Origin: Treponema sp.
Lineage (GTDB): Bacteria; Spirochaetota; Spirochaetia; Treponematales; Treponemataceae
Reading direction: 5' to 3'
Assembly: GCA_017614655.1 (NCBI GenBank)
Contig: JAGABO010000020.1
Location: forward strand, 1 to 8,081
Length of the DNA stretch: 8,081 nucleotides
Part shown: positions 1 through 5,838 of the stretch, one piece after another
Layout of the letters: every line of letters starts with the position of its first letter
Numbering within the stretch: the stretch's first letter is position 1
Position numbers and translations under genes: made by a program
Notes under the pieces: model-generated
Databases searched by the model: none
The model's input: only the letters and a program-made list of their open reading frames with translations
What the model was told of the DNA's origin: nothing

Positions 1-1774
1 TATTGTTATCAACCATAATCTTAAAGGCTGAATAAAGATTATCGTCCATTGAATCTGGTTTTGGTTCCTTAGAAATTTTTCTGATTTCGGCATTCATGAT
101 TTTTTCGGCGGCCTTCATTTTAAGGGCAGCCTTTACTGCGCGCTCTGCATGGTCATCCATTTTAAGGGGTGCACCAACAAGGGCAATAATGGCATCTCCC
201 TCGTACTTATCGATGGTTCCTCCTTCCGACATGATGATGTCCGACATCTTCGTAAGGTAGTAGTTTAAGAGGGCAACAAGCTGGGCTGCAGTAAGAAGTT
301 CGCTGAACGAAGAAAACTTCTGTATGTCCGTAAAGATTGCAGTCATCTGGAGGCTTTCTCCTCCGAGCTTAAAGCTGTCCGGATTTGCAACAATCTGATC
401 AACTACGTCTTTGGAAAGACACTGACTGAAGGCATTTGTAATAAACTTTCTGTCCTTAGAAGCTGCAAGGAATCCCATTGCAACCGTAGAAATATAAGTA
501 AGGAAAGGAGTTATGAGCGGAACTGCCTGACCTGAATAAATTCTTTTAAACCAGAATACAGCAAAAAGAACAGCCGAAGAAAGAAGAATCATAATCAGGC
601 CGGAAAAAATCTTTATGCCGGTACGGTTTACTCTGTTCATCACAAAAACAATAAGTACAGAAACTGCAAAGGCATAAAGAACCGAGCAGTACCACGGAAT
701 TTCACTTATGAAATCTTCATTTAAAATCTGATTTGCAAAACTGTAGTGAACACCCGGGAGAGGATACTGGGCTTCGTAAAGGTTTACGCCGTAATCCGAA
801 GTACTCGATGCGCAGGTTCCGATAATGCAGAGGGAATCAGAAAGAGCTTCTTTAAGCTGCCCGCAGAGAAGTTCATATTCTTCGATATATTCATCTTCTC
901 CGTCTTCTTCCATCCATCTTCTGAGCTGTGCCACATGATAGATTTTTCCGATGGAAATATAGTTATAGTCATCAAAAAGCATCTTGGGATAACGGAGGAT
1001 TACCTTACCGTCATTGCCGCGCGGAATTACAATATCCTTAACTTCGCCGGAACAGTGAGCATCTTTAAGGGTAACAATCCTTTCATCTATGATGATTTTG
1101 GGATTTCCAAGTTTTTTAAGGAGGGCCGGAAGCGTAAGCTGTCCGTAATAGCCGCCTTCATATTTTATTACAGGATTTACACGGCGGTAATAGTTATCGC
1201 TGTCCGGATCTGCGTTAACATAGCCGGCTCCTGCTGCATGTTCAAGAAAATTAGGAATTGCAGGCATGACGCCCGTATATTCCTGAGTAGAAGAATCATT
1301 TATTACGCTGATTTCGGCATAATTATTTAAGAGTCCCCTTTCTACAAAAATTTCCTTTTCATATTCTGAAGGTGTATTTGAATTATCAAAAGTAAAGCTA
1401 AGGTAATCGATTGAGGAATTTTCCAGAGAAGCTTCCATGACTTCATCCGGTTCAAACGGTTCGTAATTTTCGTTTACACTCGGACGGGAAAAGTCCAGAA
1501 AAGTTAAATCAAAAACAACGGAAGAAGCGTTAAACTCTTCCATGACATTAATACAGTCAGCGTAGACATCACGGGTAAACGGAAAACTGCCGACTACATC
1601 AATGGCATAATCATCAATTCCGACAAGGATTACATCATCGCGGACTTCTGTACCCGGAAGGGCCTTCTGGTATAAGTCTGCAAATTTTGCATCAAGACTT
1701 GTAAAAAGAACCAGAGAGCCCAGCAGGGTACATAAAGCCGGACTAACTAAGGAAAAAAGCTTCCGTTTAGTCAT
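1..1774 (-). CDS. CHASE2-domain class III adenylate cyclase (3' end outside window)
   Basis: Membrane-bound nucleotide cyclase, expected to make cAMP from ATP in response to a signal sensed in the periplasm. I translated this strand by hand and it stays open from the ATG to the window edge (591 residues visible). Residues 6-24 form a membrane anchor. About 28-355 is a CHASE2 sensor, with typical stretches such as FPFTRD, GYVNADPDSD..RR and PLPGVH (339-343). Three membrane segments follow at about 361-380, 387-409 and 417-438. The catalytic domain begins near 470. It shows the two metal-binding aspartates, D483 in IFTDI and D527 in YEGDAI, spaced 44 residues as usual in class III enzymes, and K523 at the position associated with ATP preference. 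The transition-state Asn/Arg motif lies beyond the window, so activity cannot be fully judged. The start overlaps the FecR gene by 8 bp and has a GGGGAG site upstream, implying translational coupling. It is the last visible gene of the operon. Confidence 0.93.
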   Translation of the reverse strand, partial: MTKRKLFSLVSPALCTLLGSLVLFTSLDAKFADLYQKALPGTEVRDDVILVGIDDYAIDVVGSFPFTRDVYADCINVMEEFNASSVVFDLTFLDFSRPSVNENYEPFEPDEVMEASLENSSIDYLSFTFDNSNTPSEYEKEIFVERGLLNNYAEISVINDSSTQEYTGVMPAIPNFLEHAAGAGYVNADPDSDNYYRRVNPVIKYEGGYYGQLTLPALLKKLGNPKIIIDERIVTLKDAHCSGEVKDIVIPRGNDGKVILRYPKMLFDDYNYISIGKIYHVAQLRRWMEEDGEDEYIEEYELLCGQLKEALSDSLCIIGTCASSTSDYGVNLYEAQYPLPGVHYSFANQILNEDFISEIPWYCSVLYAFAVSVLIVFVMNRVNRTGIKIFSGLIMILLSSAVLFAVFWFKRIYSGQAVPLITPFLTYISTVAMGFLAASKDRKFITNAFSQCLSKDVVDQIVANPDSFKLGGESLQMTAIFTDIQKFSSFSELLTAAQLVALLNYYLTKMSDIIMSEGGTIDKYEGDAIIALVGAPLKMDDHAERAVKAALKMKAAEKIMNAEIRKISKEPKPDSMDDNLYSAFKIMVDNN

Positions 1775-2132
1775 CAAGCTCCCCTTCTGCCATTACATCG
1801 GAAGCACGGGAAGCAGCGGTTGCAGTTCCCTTTCCTTTCTTTGCAGAAGAACCGTTAATCTGATTTCTTGCTTCAATAAACTCGGCAAGAGTTTCTTTCT
1901 TTGGAGTACGGAGGGTAATGTCTTTTCCGTCTACAGAAATTACAAGCTTTGAATTTGCACCGAGCGTAATAACGCTTTCATCATTAAGAATCATTCCGGG
2001 AGCAACAGTTTCTGCCTTACCCTTTGAAGCCTCTAAAGTTACCTTACCAGTTACAGACTTTACCTCGTAATCCTCGGCAAAGAGTGCCATGCTCATAAAA
2101 AGACCTGCAAGAATAATAAAGACCTTTTTCAT
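1767..2132 (-). CDS. Small secreted FecR-domain protein
   Basis: 121-residue protein expected in the periplasm. Residues 1-19 are a Sec signal peptide (MKK, hydrophobic core, cleavage after ALFA). About 23-80 resemble a FecR domain: a V.G.V...... segment, then PGM.L...D.I.TG-like text (here PGMILNDESVITLGANSKLVI), a beta-rich fold also found outside iron-uptake regulators. The remaining ~40 residues are Lys/Ala/Ser-rich and end in an acidic tail, probably disordered. It has no membrane segment and no anti-sigma domain, unlike the classical FecR of ferric citrate signalling, so it is unlikely to control a sigma factor directly. It lies 18 nt after the transglutaminase-like gene and overlaps the CHASE2 cyclase start by 8 bp. 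A role as ligand or partner of the periplasmic CHASE2 domain is my inference. GGAGG lies 7 nt upstream of the ATG. Confidence 0.85.
   Translation of the reverse strand: MKKVFIILAGLFMSMALFAEDYEVKSVTGKVTLEASKGKAETVAPGMILNDESVITLGANSKLVISVDGKDITLRTPKKETLAEFIEARNQINGSSAKKGKGTATAASRASDVMAEGELDD
1779..1784 (-). promoter_or_regulatory. Shine-Dalgarno of the cyclase gene
   Basis: GGGGAG on the minus strand, 4 nt before the ATG at 1774 and inside the last codons of the FecR gene. It decides the cyclase start, which is embedded in the LDD-stop end of the upstream gene. Confidence 0.7.
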
Positions 2133-2139
2133 AAATGAA

Positions 2140-2144
2140 CCTCC
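2140..2144 (-). promoter_or_regulatory. Shine-Dalgarno of the FecR-domain gene
   Basis: A perfect GGAGG on the minus strand, 7 nt from the ATG at 2132, in the 18-nt gap after the preceding stop codon. Confidence 0.75.
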
Positions 2145-2150
2145 AGAATT

Positions 2151-3716
2151 TTATTTTAAGTACTTCATAATTTTTTCGATAGCCGGCAATTCAATATCGG
2201 CATCCGATTCAGGAACGCTTACAGCCTTGTAAAGTTCCCACGCCTGTGAAAGCGGATAAAGCTTAGCCTCTCCTTTTTTAGCTGCACTCTTCCACTGATT
2301 ATAACCCGCTGTACGGGCAATTTCAAATGACTCCTGAGAAACTGTTGCTTCAAGCGGAATCCAGACAATGTTATCCTGAATGATGTAACGGCCGTCCTTT
2401 ATGACGGAAGCTGCCGTTTGAGGAGTTACCCCGGAATCAATGGCCATGAAGATATGACCGGGAACCGTTATGAAAGCAGTCTTAATTCCGATTGATTCAA
2501 ACAGGGCACAGTTTAAGATTGAAAGGTCGTCACAGTCACCGCCTGAATAAAGAAGCGTCTGATACGGGAACTGAAGGAAGTCTACGTCCAGAGTTTCTCC
2601 TGACGTGAACGGGCTGGTCGGATCCTTTACATAGCTTACGCCGAAAGCCTTAAGGACTGCAAAGATTCCCCTTGCGTACGAAAGGTTCTGGGTATATTCG
2701 CTCTGCGGATTTTTAAGGATTATGGTTTTTGCAAGTTTAGAAATCTTGTTGGCAGCACCGTCATGACTGCTTACGAAAGCAGCTGCACGCCTGTCATCTG
2801 CCCAGCTCATTGAGTTACGGCTTAAAGCAGTAATGTCTATAATCTGTTCTGATAAAACAGCCTTTCCGAGAGAACGGTAAGAAACAATAATCTTTCCTTC
2901 CGTCTTATGAGAAGAAAGGGATTCAAGAATCGTTTCGTTTATGAATGCCGTAATGTCTGCAGAAAAATATTCGTTTCTTTCTACAGTGTCTATTTCTGCA
3001 CAGACTTTAGGTACGGACATGTACTCAGGAATAAGGACAGAAATCGTAACGTCAGAGATTCTGTTTTCTTCTCCGTTAAAGAACACTACAGAACCGAACG
3101 GATTTTCGTTATACCAGCTGTAGAAAACCGGGAAAACAGGTTCAGTTTCGATTTCGTCAATTTCGACCATATCAGGAGCAAAAATTCCTCTGGTAAAACT
3201 GTACTTTAAGGCAATACCGACATCCAGCCTTTTTGCAAAATGGTCCGGTCTGTAAACAAAATCCGTATAACCGGCAAAGACACCTACCTTAAGTTCAGGA
3301 AGCACAAAGAAGTCTGCAAAAACCCTTCCGCCAAAAAGAGTTCCGCTCATTCCCTCTGCATCCATTCCCTTGACTTTTGGAAAACTCCATACACCGCCGT
3401 ATCCCTGAAGTCCGCATGCAAACCTGTCGTGAAGGCGGCAGCTGTAAGTAAGTGCTGCATCACCATAGTAAAGCGGAGTCGGATCAAGAGTAAGTGCAGT
3501 TATGGAAGCAATTCCTCCCTGTACCGAAATACCAAGTTTATCACGTCCGCGTACGGTAAACGGATAAAAGTCAAACGAGGCTGTTCCGGAAAAAGAATTA
3601 TCGAACTCACCCGCAAGATGAACGTCAACCTGCGGCATAAGCGAAACTTCAAAATCAAGCGCAGAGAGAGGAAGAGAAACTAAAAGCGAGATAAAAACTG
3701 CTGCAAGTTTTTTCAT
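2151..3716 (-). CDS. Beta-barrel protein with intact transglutaminase-like domain
   Basis: 521-residue exported protein. A signal peptide covers 1-19 (cleavage near LSA|LDF). About 20-173 alternate hydrophobic and polar residues with many aromatics and glycines, as in a small outer-membrane beta-barrel. About 190-300 form a beta-rich linker domain. About 310-470 form a transglutaminase-like papain fold: C395 in SGGDCDDLS, H421 in VPGHIFMAID and E456 in VWIPLEAT fit the Cys-His-Asp/Glu triad. Such domains act as peptidases, cross-linkers or peptidoglycan/protein amidases; the substrate here is unknown. If the barrel sits in the outer membrane, the enzyme domain probably faces the periplasm. 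The gene starts 1 nt after the stop of its paralogue (TAG-A-ATG) with GGGAGAG upstream, so the two are almost certainly co-expressed. The barrel assignment is by composition only; the triad is clearer. Confidence 0.82.
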   Translation of the reverse strand: MKKLAAVFISLLVSLPLSALDFEVSLMPQVDVHLAGEFDNSFSGTASFDFYPFTVRGRDKLGISVQGGIASITALTLDPTPLYYGDAALTYSCRLHDRFACGLQGYGGVWSFPKVKGMDAEGMSGTLFGGRVFADFFVLPELKVGVFAGYTDFVYRPDHFAKRLDVGIALKYSFTRGIFAPDMVEIDEIETEPVFPVFYSWYNENPFGSVVFFNGEENRISDVTISVLIPEYMSVPKVCAEIDTVERNEYFSADITAFINETILESLSSHKTEGKIIVSYRSLGKAVLSEQIIDITALSRNSMSWADDRRAAAFVSSHDGAANKISKLAKTIILKNPQSEYTQNLSYARGIFAVLKAFGVSYVKDPTSPFTSGETLDVDFLQFPYQTLLYSGGDCDDLSILNCALFESIGIKTAFITVPGHIFMAIDSGVTPQTAASVIKDGRYIIQDNIVWIPLEATVSQESFEIARTAGYNQWKSAAKKGEAKLYPLSQAWELYKAVSVPESDADIELPAIEKIMKYLK

Positions 3717-3717
3717 T

Positions 3718-5580
3718 CTACTCTCCCGTAAGAATCTTTATCTTCTTGATATTGCTGAGTGCATTCTTATTGTTAGGATCTTTTGCAAGAACCTTGTTGT
3801 ACATGTTGAGTGCAGCCTTGTAATTTTTCTGTGCCGCATAAACCATTCCCATGTTATTCATTGAAGAAATGGTGTTGAGCTTCTGATACTCGGCAAGTGC
3901 TTCTGCATACATTCCGGCACGGACGTAACTGTCGGCAAGACGCTTTGTATCTCCTGCAGCGCGGAACCTCTTTATAAGAACGGCAAGGTCGTTGTTGATG
4001 TAATTGCGTATATCTTCGTTAACAGCCTTGATGACTGCATCCTTTGAAGGATTCTTATAAGAACCCCTGTAACCGGAGAAAGCAACCGGCGGATAATATT
4101 CCCATGCTGCATGAACGTCTACGATTTCATAAGGAGTATCCTTGTCCTTCTGCATTGCAATGAGTTTCTTTGCGGCAGCCGTACGTGCAGCAGTAAAGCC
4201 CTTGGAGAAGTTCTTCATGCTCAGTCCGAGCCATGTCGTATTTGCATCAGAAATTACACCGTCCTCGAGGAACTGATTTGTCTTTTTCTCAGGAACGATT
4301 CCGGTATCAACAAGAACGATAAAATCATCATCCATTGCGATAAATCCTGTTCCGACACCAAAGCTTTCAAGACATGAGCAGACAAGAATTCCGATGTCAT
4401 CATAATCACCGCTCATCAGGTTTAATGTCTGAAGCGGATACTGAATTGAATCAACCTTTACTCCGTCATGGAAGTCTTTATACGGCGTAAGGGTATCTTC
4501 TGAATAGACTATTCCTGCAATACGGAGTCCTTCCATGATTGCTGCGGCATACTGGAGCGGAGAATTCATACCCGGCTTCAGGTTAGTGATTTCCGTTCCG
4601 GCTATGTACTTTGCAGCCTCAAGAATTTCCGGAGTTCCGCTGTCGATAAAACATGCAAGGGCTGCAGTGTCTACCCATACGAAACTGTTTCTGTGCCTTA
4701 CATCCAGAACGATGTTCTGAACTTCGACCATACGCTTTCCAAGGAAACTGTAGCTGATTACAAGCTCACCGTTAATCTGACCGTTTTCGCTGTAACGGAG
4801 GATTTCCGGACCAAAGTCTGCATAAATCGGAACCTGAACTTTCTTATAGCGGTTTAATATGGAATAAGATGCACATTCTTTTTCTGCAGCCGAATATTTT
4901 CCTGCCCTGAAGCTGATGTGTACGTCGCGTACTTCTGCAGTACTCATGTTGCGTACCGATGCATAGCCGAGAGGCACGTTCTTATACATGTTTGCATAAA
5001 CTGGATAAGCAGCCGAATCCTGCTCAAAGTCTGTCATGAAGCCGGAAGAAGCTTTCTTTCCTGTAGAAAAGTTAATCTTAGCACTTACACCGGCATAAGG
5101 AGTCTTTACAAGGGGATTTCCGTCAATCATAAAAGATTCATATCCGCCGGTTGCACTAAGGACAAAACCCGGAGTAAACCTGAATCCCAGTTCTCCAAAG
5201 CCGCGCCAGTATGTTCCTCCGGCAGAACCGTCAACGCTTGCAGAATTAATAGACATGTTATGAATACCGAAAGAGCCGTTTGCACTCATGTAAAGCCGGG
5301 ACAAAGGATAAAAGTAAAGCCCCATGGAAGCTCCGCCAAGGAAGATGTTGTAGTTTTCATCCAAAGCCTTTTCTTTAACCGAAGTATAACCGCCTTCAAG
5401 ACCTACTGTAATGAAGTTAAAGAGATCCAGATCTGCATTAATTACACCTCCGAATCCGCTGTCCCTTTCCTCTTCCAAAGGAAAAGTCATATGCGGTGTA
5501 ATCCGAACGGCAAAATCAAGCGCAGACACATTTGCAAGAAGCGCAAAGCTAAAAAACGCAATTGAAAAGACTTTTTTCAT
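3718..5580 (-). CDS. Beta-barrel protein with degenerate transglutaminase-like domain and C-terminal TPRs
   Basis: 620-residue exported protein, paralogue of the next gene downstream. A signal peptide covers 1-20 (MKKVFSIAFF..., cleavage near VSA|LDF). About 21-172 look like a small outer-membrane barrel, and a beta-rich linker and transglutaminase-like fold follow. The fold aligns with the paralogue without gaps across the active site, but all three catalytic positions are changed: Y393 for Cys (SGDYDD), D419 for His (MDDDFIV) and S454 for Glu (TWLGLSM). It is therefore probably not an enzyme and may bind a ligand or regulate its partner. About 549-610 carry two TPR-like helical repeats (AEALAEYQKL, YKAALNMYNKVLAKDP) absent from the paralogue, suggesting protein contacts. 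An upstream ATG at 5721 is rejected: it would lie before the promoter, while the start at 5580 has TGGAG and the signal peptide. First gene of the operon. Confidence 0.82.
   Translation of the reverse strand: MKKVFSIAFFSFALLANVSALDFAVRITPHMTFPLEEERDSGFGGVINADLDLFNFITVGLEGGYTSVKEKALDENYNIFLGGASMGLYFYPLSRLYMSANGSFGIHNMSINSASVDGSAGGTYWRGFGELGFRFTPGFVLSATGGYESFMIDGNPLVKTPYAGVSAKINFSTGKKASSGFMTDFEQDSAAYPVYANMYKNVPLGYASVRNMSTAEVRDVHISFRAGKYSAAEKECASYSILNRYKKVQVPIYADFGPEILRYSENGQINGELVISYSFLGKRMVEVQNIVLDVRHRNSFVWVDTAALACFIDSGTPEILEAAKYIAGTEITNLKPGMNSPLQYAAAIMEGLRIAGIVYSEDTLTPYKDFHDGVKVDSIQYPLQTLNLMSGDYDDIGILVCSCLESFGVGTGFIAMDDDFIVLVDTGIVPEKKTNQFLEDGVISDANTTWLGLSMKNFSKGFTAARTAAAKKLIAMQKDKDTPYEIVDVHAAWEYYPPVAFSGYRGSYKNPSKDAVIKAVNEDIRNYINNDLAVLIKRFRAAGDTKRLADSYVRAGMYAEALAEYQKLNTISSMNNMGMVYAAQKNYKAALNMYNKVLAKDPNNKNALSNIKKIKILTGE
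3721..3727 (-). promoter_or_regulatory. Shine-Dalgarno of the transglutaminase-like gene
   Basis: GGGAGAG on the minus strand, inside the last codons of the upstream gene and 4 nt before the ATG at 3716. It supports this start and coupled translation. Confidence 0.65.
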
Positions 5581-5585
5581 AACTG

Positions 5586-5590
5586 CTCCA
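5586..5590 (-). promoter_or_regulatory. Shine-Dalgarno deciding the start at 5580
   Basis: TGGAG on the minus strand, 5 nt before the ATG at 5580. It directly precedes the codons for a canonical signal peptide, which favours this start over the in-frame ATG 141 bp upstream. Confidence 0.75.
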
Positions 5591-5610
5591 TTTTGTTTAT
5601 TACTTAAGTT

Positions 5611-5639
5611 ATTATAGTACAAAAAGCCCGTTTTGTCAT
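5611..5639 (-). promoter_or_regulatory. Sigma70-type promoter of the four-gene operon
   Basis: On the minus strand, ATGACA (5634-5639, 5 of 6 matches to TTGACA) is followed after exactly 17 nt by a perfect TATAAT (5611-5616). The predicted transcript would start near 5604, leaving a leader of about 24 nt before the ATG at 5580. Confidence 0.8.
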
Positions 5640-5691
5640 TTTTTAGTATATTTTTTTCTGAACATTGTAGAAGTATAATTAAAAAAAACAG

Positions 5692-5701
5692 TTTGTACAA
5701 A
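5692..5701. promoter_or_regulatory. Palindrome TTTGTACAAA, possible operator
   Basis: A perfect 10-bp palindrome lies 12 bp upstream of the rightward -35 box. A half-copy, GTACAAA on the plus strand (5617-5623), sits in the spacer of the leftward promoter next to its -10. The region is AT-rich, so chance is a real alternative. Confidence 0.25.
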
Positions 5702-5713
5702 GCTTGAATTATC

Positions 5714-5743
5714 TTGACCATTAAAGAAAAGCAATGCTAGAAT
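5714..5743 (+). promoter_or_regulatory. Sigma70-type promoter with extended -10 for the leader and lipoprotein gene
   Basis: TTGACC (5714-5719) is followed after 18 nt by TAGAAT (5738-5743). TG at 5735-5736, one base before the hexamer, makes an extended -10. The predicted start is about 5750, just at the first base of the inverted repeat that opens the structured leader. Confidence 0.72.
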
Positions 5744-5749
5744 TACATA

Positions 5750-5827
5750 TCGGACGAGTTTACGGCACCTGCACTTTTTAAGATGCAGTTATTTTCTTGA
5801 ACGTCCGCTTATGCGGATTTTTTTTTT
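5750..5827 (+). ncRNA. Structured leader: candidate riboswitch/attenuator or short terminated RNA
   Basis: About 78 nt between the predicted transcription start and the end of the terminator T-run. Visible elements: CGGACG (5751-5756) can pair with CGTCCG (5802-5807) as a closing stem; CTGCA (5769-5773) pairs with TGCAG (5784-5788). The loop bases TTAAGA (5778-5783) can pair with TCTTGA (5795-5800, one G-U), giving an H-type pseudoknot with a 4-nt first loop, no inter-stem gap and a 6-nt last loop. The closing stem shares 5804-5807 with the terminator's 5' arm, so the two are mutually exclusive, as in transcription-attenuating riboswitches. It does not match the consensus of any riboswitch class I can recall. 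It could instead be an independent short RNA. Confidence 0.5.
5804..5827 (+). terminator. Intrinsic terminator in the leader of the lipoprotein gene
   Basis: TCCGC (5804-5808), loop TTAT, GCGGA (5813-5817), then ten T residues (5818-5827). The stem gains a G-U pair at its base. Only the plus strand has the T-run. It ends immediately before the AGGAG of the next gene, so it must be read through for expression. Confidence 0.75.
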
Positions 5828-5832
5828 AGGAG
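5828..5832 (+). promoter_or_regulatory. Shine-Dalgarno of the lipoprotein gene
   Basis: AGGAG directly follows the terminator T-run and lies 6 nt before the ATG at 5839, which it fixes as the start. Confidence 0.8.
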
Positions 5833-5838
5833 CAGTTT

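Noticed and set aside
746..1330. Plus-strand open frame of 194 codons
   Set aside because: It lies wholly opposite the CHASE2 coding region, which has clear family motifs. Its translation is low in recognisable domains and has no ribosome binding site.
2151..3716. Naming the protein as a true protein cross-linking transglutaminase
   Set aside because: Only the fold motif and triad are visible. Bacterial members of this superfamily are often peptidases or amidases, so the activity is left open.
4918..5565. Plus-strand open frame of 215 codons
   Set aside because: Antisense to the barrel region of the 620-residue protein. Its product is rich in Arg, Lys, Cys and Ser, typical of a shadow frame.
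5674..5679. TATAAT on the plus strand as a second rightward promoter
   Set aside because: The sequence 17 nt upstream is a T-run without a -35 match, and the region is AT-rich. The promoter at 5714-5743 is better placed.
5581..5721. In-frame upstream ATG at 5721 that would add 47 residues to the degenerate transglutaminase-like protein
   Set aside because: The extension would start upstream of the near-consensus promoter at 5611-5639 and has no good ribosome binding site. The ATG at 5580 has TGGAG and a textbook signal peptide matching that of the paralogue.
5750..5827. Assignment of the leader to a known class (preQ1, SAM, c-di-GMP, fluoride, ZTP, guanidine, glycine)
   Set aside because: None of the conserved core sequences that I remember for these classes is present, so no ligand is proposed.
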